Shown: piece by piece, positions 10,764 through 21,554 of the stretch
How the letters are laid out: every line of letters starts with the position of its first letter
How positions within the stretch are numbered: position 1 is the first letter of the stretch
NCBI GenBank assembly: GCA_022315425.1
Contig: JAIUPT010000008.1
Location: 637,541-701,540 of the forward strand
Direction: 5' to 3'
From: Pseudevernia furfuracea
Taxonomy: Eukaryota; Ascomycota; Lecanoromycetes; Lecanorales; Parmeliaceae
DNA length: 64,000 bases
Notes under the pieces: generated by a model
Database searches by the model: none
Told to the model about the DNA's origin: nothing
The model's input: the letters and a program-made list of their open reading frames with translations, nothing else
Position numbers and translations under genes: made by a program

Positions 10764-13274
10764 CTACATATTCTCATCAAGCCGCTGTTGCTTCCGCCTC
10801 TGCTGCTCCCTGGCCATCTTCTTGAAAAGGGGGTTGTGTTTGCCCTTCAGCTCCTTGTTCCTGCTCTTGTTGTACTCGATGTAGGCCATGTCTTGGCCGC
10901 CACTGAGATCACTGAGCATGCCCGCCGTCCGCTTCGCCCCTTTCGTGCCGCCCATACCACCTTTTCCTTTGGTGCCGCTGGAGCGTGCCGAGAAGAGATC
11001 ATCGTCCACTTTTTCCACGTCTGCCGATGTCTCATTCTGCAGCATGACCTCTTGCAGCAGCTCTCTTCTCTCTGCTGGTGATGCGTATGCTAAACCCGGC
11101 AGGTTCTCGATGCCTTGCAGATGGGTGATCACCTTAAAAGCATAGCCCTGGTCGACCAAGAAAGCTTGTCTCTTGGAAGAATAATACATTTCTTGCGTGT
11201 CTTTTGATACCAGAGAATAAAAGAACGCATTGAAGCCTTCGTCATTTCTGCGTTTTGCTCGAAGGATGCGGCCCAGACGCTGCGCTTCTTGGCGACGCGA
11301 ACCATAATGTGATGAGATTTGAATGAGACAAGTCGCTTCTGGGAGATCGAGCGACGTGTCTCCAATCTTTGACAGGAAGATGGTGTTGACAAGTTCGCTA
11401 TGTTGGAAGTTTTCCAACACCCGCAGGCGTTCGGTCTGAGGTGTGCCGCCATAGATGTAGAATTTCTTCAACTTGAGGGCATAAGCTTTCAAGGCAAACA
11501 CGTTATCGGAGAAGACGATGACTTTATCTCCACGCTTCTCATGATAGTCAATCAGGAATTGACAGGCCTGAAATTTTCGAGGATTCATGATGTACAGCAG
11601 CGCTCTCTTGCGAGAAGACTCTCGTAGATACTCCTGGTAGAATTCGGTCGTCATTGGACACCACACTTCTGCACATTGTACCTTTGCGATATGTCCTTGG
11701 TCAGCCAGTTCCATCCAATTTGCCTCGTAGAGCTTGGGACCAATCAAGAAGTTGAGATCTGTAATTTTGTCGTCCTCACGTAGCAATGTCGCTGTGAGAC
11801 CAAGTTTCGAATGCGTTGCTATGGAATGCGTGACCTTTCTGAAGATAGAAGCGGGAACGACATGCACTTCATCGAGTATCATGAGTCCCCACTCCCTCTC
11901 TTGCATGAACTCCATCATCTTCCCTGCATCGTAAGACCTCGATCTCGTCTGCGTGACCATGGAATAGGTGGAAATGATGATGCCAGTACTTTTCGAAAAT
12001 CTTTCTTTATGATCAGATGTGAAGATTGCGATGTCGTTCGGTGACACGTTGCTCCATTTCAAAAATTCTGATCTCCACTGTACCACAGACATTGAGCTTG
12101 TGCACAAAATCACAATACCTTTCCTGATGGTACAGGCCGCCGTGATGCCTACCAGAGTCTTCCCTGCACCACAGGGTAGTACTATGATGCCACTGCGAGC
12201 TCGGCCATTGCTGAACATCTTGCTCAAGCTTTTTTCCTGGTAGGTCCGAATCGTGGTATTCGGTTTGAGGTCTATATCCAAATTGGGGTTTACTTGGTCG
12301 TTGTGAAAGTCATACTCCTCGAGAACAGGATATCCTAGATCGAGGCACCTTTTCTGGACTGCCTCGACGCCTCCTGCCGGTATTTCTACAGAGTGAATAT
12401 GCTTTTCATCGTCATCATCATCGTCGTCATCCTCTCGCAAAGTCATGTAAATATCGTCCTCCTTCGCCACTCCGCCTTGGCCATCCGTGATCTGTTGCTG
12501 AGAACCCGGCTGCTGTTTCACACCAGCAGCATCTTTAGTGCCAGGAATGACGAGCCCACCCAATTTCGGAGCCTTCTCTGTAATGATGCCTTCCTGCTGC
12601 CCTGTCCGTTGAGCACCAATAACATCATCCTGCACCAGCCTTTGCAATACTTTGTTATCAGGCGTCTCAAGGAAATACCGGTTGTGTTTTAATACTAGCT
12701 TGACTTTCCCAAATGCCTGGGTGCACCCCAAAATGAAGCTCTTGATCTCCTCGGGCAAAGGTGTTTTTGACAGACGGTCAAGGAAATTGATGATGTCTTG
12801 AGGAACAAGACCAACAGATACAGCAGCATAAAGGCTGTGCACTGTCAGGGCATATTCATGTAGAAATTCAGGTCGAGACAGAGGCTCAGCTATCGTCGTC
12901 AGAAAATCTTGAGCCTGAGTAGCTAGAGGTGAGAAACTCTCCAGGGTAATCCTGGCCTTCTTGGCGTCGACCCATAACGGGCGATTCTCATGATCAGGTT
13001 TGAGACTCAAATATGATAGATTACTGATGCCGCTAGCCTTGGCTTCACGATCAAGCGTTCGACTTTGCTCCTTGCTTCGGCTCTTCAAAGAGTCGGCAGA
13101 GAATGTCTTGACGGCCTTGCTGAGGTTCTCAATTTCGCTTTCACTGGCCTCTGAGCCCTCGACTGAGTACTCATCGCTGCTGCCGATACTCTGAGGTGTA
13201 GCCGCACCTGAGGCAGATCTCTTTGCAGGTCTCGAGCTTCGTGAACTCGTAGATGCCTTGCGCTTAGATGCCAT
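10764..13274 (-). CDS. SSL2: TFIIH DNA helicase/translocase subunit, XPB family
   Basis: 3'-5' DNA translocase of TFIIH, needed for promoter opening and nucleotide excision repair. One uninterrupted exon of 836 residues (yeast Ssl2 has 843). The start is the ATG at 13274, giving MASKRKASTSS; the frame stays open upstream only through a GTG. The N-terminal about 80 residues are Ser/Lys-rich. The conserved N-terminal XPB domain follows (RPLWVDAKKARITLESFSPL, FLHEYALTVHSLYAAVS). An acidic loop (seven Asp) precedes the helicase core. Visible motifs are Walker A PCGAGKTL, DEVH in LMILDEVHVVPA, TATLLREDDKI with the RED motif, LVNTIFLSKIGDTSLDLPEA and QRLGRILRAKRR. The C-terminus is basic. The intact motifs argue for a working enzyme. 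It is divergent from the small membrane protein at 13584. Confidence 0.97.
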   Translation of the reverse strand: MASKRKASTSSRSSRPAKRSASGAATPQSIGSSDEYSVEGSEASESEIENLSKAVKTFSADSLKSRSKEQSRTLDREAKASGISNLSYLSLKPDHENRPLWVDAKKARITLESFSPLATQAQDFLTTIAEPLSRPEFLHEYALTVHSLYAAVSVGLVPQDIINFLDRLSKTPLPEEIKSFILGCTQAFGKVKLVLKHNRYFLETPDNKVLQRLVQDDVIGAQRTGQQEGIITEKAPKLGGLVIPGTKDAAGVKQQPGSQQQITDGQGGVAKEDDIYMTLREDDDDDDDDEKHIHSVEIPAGGVEAVQKRCLDLGYPVLEEYDFHNDQVNPNLDIDLKPNTTIRTYQEKSLSKMFSNGRARSGIIVLPCGAGKTLVGITAACTIRKGIVILCTSSMSVVQWRSEFLKWSNVSPNDIAIFTSDHKERFSKSTGIIISTYSMVTQTRSRSYDAGKMMEFMQEREWGLMILDEVHVVPASIFRKVTHSIATHSKLGLTATLLREDDKITDLNFLIGPKLYEANWMELADQGHIAKVQCAEVWCPMTTEFYQEYLRESSRKRALLYIMNPRKFQACQFLIDYHEKRGDKVIVFSDNVFALKAYALKLKKFYIYGGTPQTERLRVLENFQHSELVNTIFLSKIGDTSLDLPEATCLIQISSHYGSRRQEAQRLGRILRAKRRNDEGFNAFFYSLVSKDTQEMYYSSKRQAFLVDQGYAFKVITHLQGIENLPGLAYASPAERRELLQEVMLQNETSADVEKVDDDLFSARSSGTKGKGGMGGTKGAKRTAGMLSDLSGGQDMAYIEYNKSRNKELKGKHNPLFKKMAREQQRRKQQRLDENM

Positions 13275-13583
13275 GACTGTTTGCGTACTGGCACCACTGG
13301 GACCAGTTGCGACGTTGGAACCGTGCTTGGCGCAGCAGAACTCTGCGATAGCCGTGTGGCGATCGCAGTTGCTCACGACGACATGTTTGCGGTGGGAGAA
13401 TTGTCTATGATGTAAAGTTGGCCGAGTCCAGTTGTGACTTGTGAGTCACTGTTGAGTTCCTGCCAAGAGTTTGAATCGCGCTAGGGGAATTCCATTACAT
13501 GTCCGCCGTAATTACACGATGACCGAACTTCTTCGTCCCTTATATTCGATGAAAGCATTAGTCTGAGTGAGTTACCGTAAACA
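13275..13583. promoter_or_regulatory. Divergent promoter region, SSL2 / small membrane protein
   Basis: A 309-base spacer between two divergent start codons. It must carry both promoters. I see no clear TATA box or named factor site. Confidence 0.5.
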
Positions 13584-14087
13584 ATGAATACGGTACGTCT
13601 TGTTTCCTGTGCGTAGTTTTACAGGCTAATCAATTAGATCCGTTCAACATGGTAGGTCTCAGACCCAGGAAGACAAGTTAAAGGAGCTCACAGAATCATG
13701 ATAGGATTGGCTGGGGTACATTGATCGTTGGTATGAAGTGCTGGGATTAAATACGTCTCTTGCTAATTTATAATGCCAGCCGGCGGAGGTGCCTACGTCT
13801 TTGCTAAGCGGTCCGTGAATGCCGATAAGAAAGCCCGCCATGAGGAGGAAATGAAGCGGCGACGATTGAAGGACGCTCTCGACGTGGAATTCTACGCAAA
13901 ACCTCCCAGCCCGAAGCAGGGCCACAAAAAGCCGCACGATCATGCCCACAGCCCTAGCACCGAAGCCAGCCATGATCCTGCGCCAACGGAGCGTCCTTTA
14001 GAAAACGGAAGTCACAAGGCTCAAGAAGAAGGCAATTATGTCGCAACTAAGCCTTACAAATCAAAAAAAGGCGACAGATTCAGTTGA
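13584..14087 (+). CDS. Small fungal single-pass membrane protein (118 aa), DUF4748-like
   Basis: Four exons rebuilt by hand: 13584-13592, 13638-13651, 13705-13730, 13780-14087, giving 118 residues. The exon sizes are 9, 14, 26 and 308 nt. The joined N-terminus is MNTIRSTWIGWGTLIVAGGG followed by AYVFAKRSVNADKKARHEEE. Residues about 8-22 form a hydrophobic, glycine-rich membrane segment; a basic/acidic helix and a disordered His/Pro/Lys-rich tail follow. The TM-AGGGAY-FAKRS layout resembles small fungal proteins of unknown function annotated as DUF4748; that assignment is from memory and tentative. A mitochondrial or ER membrane anchor is plausible but inferred. If only the long last exon is annotated, the protein would wrongly start MPAGGGAYVFAK and lose the membrane segment. 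All three introns are GT-AG (45, 53, 49 nt). Confidence 0.8.
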
Positions 14088-15083
14088 AGGGCGAAGGGCA
14101 CGGCACGGCGAGGCGTTTGACAGGTTGAATTTGTTGGAAGAGGCCGCTTTCCGTGCACTAAAAGGTAGAAACATCTCATGGCACTTTGAAGGCGCAAGGA
14201 TAGTTGGTAGCGGCCATCACAATGACTCAACAATCATCATGCAAAAGCCGTGAAAGGCAGGCATCGCACTAGCTAGGGGATTGGTTTGTGCTGTGTGCCG
14301 TCATTGGGGTGTAAATACCGCCTTTGCGTCTATCATCCTATGACAAAATTGCACCATGGACGGTCGATAACAACCGCACACTTCAGTCATGCTCTCCTGG
14401 CGCTTTCCCGTCGATTTCGGTCAGAGAAAATGGCTTGCTGAGAATCAAACCATGTCCGGATTTACTCAAAGGCATAAACCTGATCCGCCGTTGTCTAAAA
14501 GCACCAGCAAAGCGCGATTTGCAAAAGCTTCATTGCGCAGGGACTTGCTCTCCCCAACCAACCGAATGCATAGTATCTATGCGAAAAGTATGGTGGCACT
14601 TCGTGAGTGCCGCAAAGCAGTTTCACCCTCTCAATTTGGGCGAGTTTGGGAGTTGCGCGGGACAGGAATATCTGCCTCGTGGACGACATGCTGATGCAGG
14701 CTAATTGTCGGTGTGGGAGGGTTTCGGACAGCATTACCTCAATCATGCTGTCAAGGTCTGACAGTTGGCGAGCACCAAGCTTACCTTGAATTCTGTAGTT
14801 CAATGGTCCTCGCCATCTAGGAAGTCATTCCTTATAGTCTCTTCAGCGCGATGAACTTGTAAAATACTGAAAGTAACCCTCTTACAGTTAGAACAACTGA
14901 AGCTATCACAGAAGCGTGTGCCCCTTGGCCGGCCTCGGGGCAATATATTCAAAGCGGGCCGATATTTCGCCGAGGAAAGCAGTACTTACAATTCCATCTG
15001 GATTTTCATACCTCATTTTCGAACTGAAGAACTGTACAGGCTTGCCGCATCGGTGGGGTAACATCAAGGTTTCGATAAACGCA
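14088..15083. other. Intergenic, no recognised gene
   Basis: About 1 kb between the small membrane protein and the CID gene. Open frames of about 100 codons on both strands (for example 14389-14694) have no recognisable family, and none extends through plausible splice sites into a known domain. The right part probably holds the promoter and 5' leader of the CID gene. Confidence 0.45.
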
Positions 15084-16907
15084 ATGGCATCTCACTCCGT
15101 GGCAATTGCCAAAGCATCATTAGCAGCTGGCATGATCAGACCGGATCCGACATCAATATCTAAACCGGAAATTGCTCGATTTCACACTCTCCTTGAAGCT
15201 GTGCTAGAGCGATGCTATTCGGCAAATATCCAGGTTTGACGGCTATATCTGAATGGATGATGAGATAGCTAAATGGGATCCTGAAAACAGCTGTGTAAAG
15301 ATTGGCTTTTGAAAAACATCATACCGTCTGCTGCCCGGACCATTGCCATTGGGAAATACCTCGTTGCACTTTCCCTGTCATTTTCGAAGACCGCAAATGG
15401 AGACAATCAGAAGCCAGCCAAGGGGACGACTCCGTCCGGACGGCAAAGACAGCTCCATATCTTGTATCTACTGAACGACTTGCTTCATCATACCAAATAC
15501 CACATTGAGTCGCCTTCATCATACTCTATACTGACCGGAAATATTCAGTCTTATCTTGTGGATTTATTCGGAGCTGCATCTGGCTACAGCTTGGAGGTGT
15601 ACGTCAAACAACACAAATGCATCACGGACCTCCTCGATATCTGGGAAGGGAAGGGCTACTACCAGTCTTCATACATTCAGAAGCTAAGAGACACAGTCTC
15701 TAACGCTTCCAAAGTCGGCTACGCGAACACGGGCGATGACACTAAGCTCTCGGAAGAGACCTTGATAGAGGAGAAGAAAAATGCACCTTATATTCTCCCT
15801 CCTTCCCATGGCGATCCCTTGACACCTTTCTATGACTTACCTGCTGGTAACATGATGCCTCACATCGTGCCAAACTCAGCCAGAGCCATCAATCCCCAGC
15901 TTGTAAAAGCACTGCAATTCACAGCAGGACCAGCAGATGAGCAATTGACGTTAGCCGTGAAAGACTTCCTAAAGGACGTGGAGTCATTAGATGCAGCTAG
16001 CTTTGGAGATCGAGAAGACGATATGGATGCCGATGAGTTGGGCCAGTCTGTCTTGGGCGGTGAGATCGTAGTGAATCTTTTGGAGGGCGAGGGATACTAC
16101 GGGTGGTCCAGAGCATTTTGTGAGAAGATGAAAAAGAGAGGTGTAGGGCTTGGAGACATTGGAAAGATTATGGGACGTGCTGGTAGCATCGACAGGAGTT
16201 TGAGTCCCCGCAAGAGAAGAAGATACAGCGAATCTGGCAGCAGCAGGAGTCGGGAAAGGACTATGGACAGAAGTCGGTCGAGCTCCTTATCATCAAATCA
16301 AGGTTCAAGACGTCGAAATGGGCAGCGATCATCCTCGAGAACAAGGGATTTATCAGGCGAGCAAAGACGATACCGTAGCCTGCGCAGCCGCTCCCGATCA
16401 AGATCTCCGTCGTACTCACCGCCGCAGACAGTTTCAGTATTTCAAAGACCATCGCCGCCAGCGAAACCACAGCCCGTGCAAAAAACCCAATCTCAAGGGC
16501 CGTCCCCACCACCTTCCATGCCTTCCCCCCACCCATTCTCGAAAGGTTTCCCACTCGGTCCAGGAAGGGTCCCCATTCCTCCTCCGCCACCCCCTAACTA
16601 CCACGGTGCGTGGCCGCCTCCGCCACCACCCATGCCGAACCCCAACAGTGGAATCACTGTGCCAGCGCTGGGCCCACCAACTGGCCCCAAGATAGGCCCA
16701 AATCACGGCCCACCTGCGTTGCAGCAAACCACCCACTCCGGCTTTCAAAGCCAAACGCCCCAAAATCTTGGAGGCTGGAGTCAGCAGCAATTTGGCCATG
16801 TCAGCGGCTATCCTTATTGGGACCATGGTAGCGCACAGCCGCCATTCCATGGAAATGTTCAGAACAGTAGGGGCCGAGGATACGGACGAGGAGGCTGGAC
16901 CAAGTAG
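15084..16907 (+). CDS. CID-domain, SR- and proline-rich RNA-processing protein (CHERP-like)
   Basis: Two exons, 15084-15233 and 15291-16907, encode 588 residues. The first exon ends SANIQ and the second starts LCKDWLLKNI, giving the typical ANIQ-CKDWLL junction. Residues about 1-150 form a helical CID-type fold as in CHERP, SCAF and Pcf11, which binds the RNA polymerase II C-terminal domain: ILYLLNDLLHHTKYH and VYVKQHKCITDLLDIWEGKGYY. A conserved segment follows (PYILPPSHGDPLTPFYDLPA; EGYYGWSRAFCEKMKKRGVG). Then come a serine-arginine region (about residues 340-420), a proline-rich region with PPPPPP runs, and a Gly/Arg tail, GRGYGRGGWTK. This is consistent with a nuclear splicing or 3'-end factor; the exact partner is inferred. 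The donor GTTTGA of the only intron is weak, but the frame and family fit support it. Confidence 0.85.
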
Positions 16908-18814
16908 CGATAGTCCGGACGGGCCTGGTCTACGATGATCAACTTGCTAACCTCATGATTGCCCGGAAAACGCAAATCGACGGCTGCTTTCAGCCTCACA
17001 AGCATGCGCAAGCGTACGAGGCTCGCGTCTTCCTCTTTTGTTGGCCATTTTCATTCTGATGGACATGCGGACGGGCAGGAAAGGAAAGGGGGGAAAGGCT
17101 GTTTAAGGGAATGATTTAAGTCAGAATGTTTTGCAGCACGTGGAGGAGATTGGCTGGTGGTTCTTGTACCTGACTATGGCTGGAGACTGGAGGGTGTCTG
17201 TAGATGCAGTCAAGGAAAGCCTACCTCATCGAAATGGTTAGCTACTTGGTCGTCCGTTAGGTTGAGAAGGTCACTAAGGTAATGATTATCTTAGTCCTTG
17301 TGTACCTTAGAGTGCGTAAGGTAGATAGTAGAGTACTTTAGGCTTGCGTGTGCGGAGTAAGGTAGTAAGCGAGGCGAAGCTACTGCAGCTCGGAGGGCGA
17401 AAGAGTGAGTGTGGGGGAGTGGGGAGTGGGGAGTGGGGAGAGGAGTGGAGTGGGGAGTGGGGAATGGGGATTGGGTGGCTCAGTAGTGGCAGGATCAGAT
17501 GCCAAGGATCGGCTCTCACGGCAAAACTTACCTACCTTACCTTACCTTAGTCCTTAGGTGCTTACTGCTCTAGAGCTTTTTACTTTTACGAAAGCATCGA
17601 CTAACGAGTACGGGCAGTTCAGTTGACCTTGAAAAGGTGGAAAGGTGGAAAGGTTTTCCCTTGCCTCTTCTACACGTCTTATACTTGTGTACTTTACTGC
17701 GACGCCTGCTTTGCCTTAAAGCAAGGTAAAGGTAAAGTAAAGTAATGTAGTACCTAGATTATGACTAAAAGAATTTGTGGGAAAAGAGAGCCAGAGGGGT
17801 AAGCAAAGTTAGCAAACTACCTGATGCCTAGCTACATTATTAACAACGCAAATTAATTAAATAAAGTACCAAAGAGAAAGAAGAGGGAAAAAGTGAAAGA
17901 AATACTAGCATTCGCGTATCTCTCTAAACTCTCTCTCCCCTTTCCACGATTCTTGCGTAATCTCTGCATTCCGCATACCACCATACTACATACAAACAAA
18001 GGCAAAAAAAAAAGCCCTGCAGCTCGGTCTCCAGATCGAATGATCTTTGATGCAACTTGCTTCATACAATCATTTCTTACGCTACGACGTGTTCGGAATA
18101 CACCCTATCTCCATCCACATCCTCCATATCCCGAGCATCCTACCTTAGTCCCAAGGAACCCCACGCTGCGAAAATACTCGGAGTCCTAAAGTATGTACTC
18201 GCATACGGCCACTAAAGTTTAAAGGCACTTCCTACTCAAGCTGCATCATGCTGAGCACGGACTCCAACAAGCTTCCTTGAGTGAGTGAGTGGTAAAGTAT
18301 GGCTTCACCTTTCCTACCCTATGACCGGATATCATGGCATCGAGATAATTCCCTGCAAATACATCTTGCTCTGCATGCTTCAAAACATCTCTGCCTACAA
18401 TCCCAACTGCGCCGATCCTGCATGTATTCGTCTTACCTTGTCTTATCCTTCTGTCCCATCACTTCCTCTAGCAGTGGCTATTCGCTTACTCAGAGCATCC
18501 CGTTGTCTGAGCGCTCCCCAGCCGTGATCCTACCATTCCCGCTCCCCGTTGCTTCGCTGGGCGATACAGATCTGGTCTCGTGCATGAAGCAAAGACGAAG
18601 CAAACGGGAATGTATGGCAGAGACTTGTCCTTCTATCGTCCGCCTGCCGGAACCAGTGCCCACGTAGCACAGCTGATATCGTGCTTTGGGAGATGGGCTG
18701 GTTATGAAAATCCTCTCCGTTTAACTATCAAAAATCTTCGTGTCCAACCTTTCCGTGTGACCTTTCTTTCCGCTGCCATCCATGTTACCCAACCGCTGAT
18801 TGTTCGCCTTCGCA
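16908..18814. other. Long intergenic region with low-complexity tracts
   Basis: A 1.9-kb spacer without a convincing gene. It contains many AAGGTA/TACCTT and AAAGTA/TACTTT variants (for example 17236-17345, 17525-17560, 17690-17760), a G-rich tandem tract at 17411-17475 and a 10-base A run near 18005. Open frames at 18299-18667 and 18580-18954 show no family features. It includes the 3' region of the CID gene and the promoter of the ACT-domain gene. Confidence 0.5.
17411..17475 (+). repeat. G-rich imperfect tandem repeat (GGGGAGT unit)
   Basis: About 65 bases built from repeats of GGGGAGTG with variants such as GGGGAATG and GGAGTGGAG. Runs of four or five G repeat at intervals of three to eight bases, so the strand could form G-quadruplexes. 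It lies in an intergenic region. Confidence 0.8.
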
Positions 18815-20143
18815 ATGGAGCAGTCAAGCCTTCTCATGTCGGCCAGAGTCCACTTCCTTGTAAGTCTGCCCCTTCAAAGCCAGTGGGGATATATCATGTT
18901 TTTCCACGTCTCATGAAAATTCGTATTGGGGCTGGTATTACTCTGAAAATATAACAACGTCCCGAACTCACTGCTGACTTGCTTTATCAAATTAGGAAGC
19001 ACAGCTCAGCCTCATCCATATCCCCTTGGACCAATATCAGCATTACTTGCCTTTAGTTCTTCAGTTACTGTACCCGTCGGCCGCGAGTCCTAATGAAAAT
19101 GTGCGCAACAGCGGATCATGGGCAAATAGGCAGGCTTTCTTGAACGTTTCTGTCACCTCTATTGAATGCTCTATCGTCTGCGGAAAGGATGTGGCCGAAG
19201 ACCTATTCAGATCAGCAATTGATCGGGCAGTATCATCACCTGGCGCCGATGGTGATCGTTATGCTTCAATCTCTACGGAAGATTTTGTCGTTATCTCCGT
19301 AGAAGGCGCTGGCATGGAGGCCGGGCAGAGAGTGCTAGAATTGACAAGTCCTCTCGCTCTTGCTGGGATGTAAGCTTTGCTCGTTGCTAATTTTCATTAG
19401 AGGTCCTGACTATAAGCAGTTCACTTTTCTTTATCACCACGTACTATTCCGACTTTATCCTCGTCCCTGCAAAAGCCAAATGCCAGGTCGTCCGTGCCTT
19501 AGAAAATCGCGGGTTTGCATTCGAAAAGTCTTCAGAGTCCTATGTCAATTCTTCCGCCCATCACCGGAACGCATCTTCGAGCTCCTCCTTGAGCTCCGGA
19601 TTACCTTCGACTCCACCACCTACCAACATGACAGAGCTGCAGGCCCGCACCTTTGGATTGCTCAATCGCCACTCGATCGTTCCAATAGTACACTCTGAAA
19701 TCCGCCTTGTCCAATGTGGAGGGCGAAATACCAATCCAAAAACATTTGTGGCCGACGAATTAGCCCTTCAACACGGACTTACTAGGTGTCTCATTCACCA
19801 GCCCAAATTCTTGAGTGTGACCCTAACCAGAGATGAATCCGCTGGACTCCTTTTGGAGAAGCGACTTCTCCCTAATTTTGACTTGCCGGGCTCTGACAGT
19901 GTCCTACTCGGTGCTACTGAAGACTATCTCATCCCAATTGTTCTTAACCTAGGATCGTTGCCAATCGAAGCAAGTGGTATCGTCTGTGGGGTTGCAGGGA
20001 GACTTGTGGACGGACCCCTCCACCCGATTGAGATGACTTACCTCTCTACTGCCAAAGCTGGGACTGTTATGGTGAACGAGAGTGACCTTGATAGCGCAAT
20101 GCAGGCACTGAGGCTCGGCGTGAGCGGCGAAATGCAGCTGTGA
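18815..20143 (+). CDS. ACT-domain protein, CASTOR-like amino-acid-binding family
   Basis: Exons 18815-18859, 18996-19369 and 19420-20143 encode 380 residues. The protein begins MEQSSLLMSARVHFLEAQLS, then LIHIPLDQYQHYLPLVLQLL. The second join creates GISLFFITTYYSDFILVPAK and QVVRALENRGFAFE, the beta-alpha-beta pattern of ACT domains in the animal arginine sensor CASTOR1 and its fungal relatives. A Ser-rich linker follows, then a second ACT-like half (RTFGLLNRHSIVPIVHSEIR, LVLNLGSLPIEASGIVCGVA-type strands, MTYLSTAKAGTVMVNESDLD). Two ACT pairs separated by a linker match CASTOR architecture. A role in amino-acid sensing is inference by homology; ligand residues were not compared. Both introns are GT-AG; the acceptor at 19419 (TATAAGCAG) is the one that keeps the ACT strand intact. 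Confidence 0.8.
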
Positions 20144-20468
20144 TGAATGGACTCAGATCGTCGAGAACCAAAAGGCCTCAGAGATTGCGTTGCACCAGCA
20201 GAACGGATAACATGCCAAAAGATGGCTCAAAAGTTGACGGCGGCATTGAGCTTACCAGACTTTAGAACAGCATACACAGGGACTTGAGACCCGACTGCCC
20301 GATCAACGTCGAGGCTGAAGCAATTGAAGCAGCAGTATGGCTTGCGCTTCTTCCGATTCATTCAAGCAGTCCTTTGACCGAACGCGCGCATGCTACAAAA
20401 ATTGCTTGTGTCGAGGGCTGTAGCCCACCATTACTTCCCCCGGTTTACCTACTCCGAGTGCAAACATA
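20144..20468. other. Intergenic, convergent 3' regions
   Basis: A 325-base spacer between the stops of the ACT-domain gene and the WDR83-like gene. Nothing further is recognisable. Confidence 0.55.
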
Positions 20469-21554
20469 TCACTCCGGCATGGCCCAAACACTGATGGTGC
20501 CTATTGGAGACTCAGCATGCATCTAGATCGCTTAGAAAGGAGTAGATACTCACCATCAACCCCGGCACTAGCCCATTCCTTTTTTATCCCATTACAAGCT
20601 ACAGCACTGGCCACCTTCCCGCCGTGCGCCTCGAATTTCTCGATCACCTTTCCCTCTAACAAGTCCCAAGCATACAATTTCCCATCCTCACTTCCACTTA
20701 TCACCACTGAGTCCGCCATGCCCAGACAGGATCTGATCCGATAGTCCTTGTTCGTATGGCCCCTGTAGCTTTGCAATAGTTGTCCGTTACCTTTGTCCAC
20801 AAGTTTAATGGTCGAGTCAAGAGTAGAAAGTAGAACCGCGTTGCCATCTCGCGTTTGCTGGACAGATGTAATGGGTTCTGCAAGCACCTCCTATCAGCGA
20901 CCTAGCACTCACGAATGAGAACAGACATACGGCCAATGACATCCACAAATATCATCCCCATTCTCAAATCATAAACCCTCATCCTCCCATCCACGCTACC
21001 CGTCACGACCTCATGCCCCACCACATGCAAACTGCTCACACTATCCCTCGCCTCCTCAAGAACCTGTATTGCCTTCGTACTCTGGCTCTTGCAATCCCAA
21101 AACCTGACAGTAGCATCATAGCTCCCGCTAACGATCACACTGCCATCTTCCCCACCAAAATCCACACAGTTGACGCGGCCGTAGTGCCCGCTCCATCTTT
21201 TCAACGTTCGAGCTGTAGCTACGTCCCAAAGGAAGACTTGCTTGTCGCCGCCGACGCTGGCGAACCGGGCGTTGTCGTCTGTGACAGCTAGATCGAGGAC
21301 TTCGTGGCCGTGGGCGGAGTAGGTTTGGATGAGACCTGATTTGGGAGTGGAGCTGGACGCTTTCGAGGGGTTGTAGAGGTGGACGGAGCGATCACTTGAG
21401 CCGGTGAGGATCTATGGGGAAACAAAGCATTAGTTCCATAAGGGGAAGAAATGAGGGATCTCACGTATTGACCTGCCCCACGGCTATACGCCACGGCGTG
21501 GACGGCGCCTGAATGCCCGGAGAGAGTCGTCACTTGACGATTGGGAAATATCAT
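20469..21554 (-). CDS. WD-repeat protein, WDR83/MORG1-like
   Basis: Exons on the minus strand: 21465-21554, 20931-21411, 20554-20877, 20469-20500, giving 308 residues (human WDR83 has 315). The start is the ATG at 21554. The chain is a seven-bladed WD40 propeller: TTLSGHSGAVHAVAYS, ILTGSSDRSVHLYNP, YSAHGHEVLDLAV, DKQVFLWDVATARTLKRWSG, GSYDATVRFWD, VVTGSVDGRMRVYDLR, GQPITSVQQ, VISGSEDGKLYAWDL, and the final blade closes as VDGTISVWAMPE after the last join. WDR83 is a scaffold in MAPK signalling and a spliceosome-associated factor in animals; which role applies here is unknown. The last coding exon is only 32 nt. Confidence 0.9.

Noticed and set aside
13773..14087. Start of the small membrane protein at MPAGGG in the last exon
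   Set aside because: Upstream mini-exons restore a membrane segment in frame with three canonical introns, which is a better model.
14389..14803. Overlapping 100-codon frames on both strands
   Set aside because: There are no domain features, the composition is not biased toward coding, and no splice links to a known family were found.
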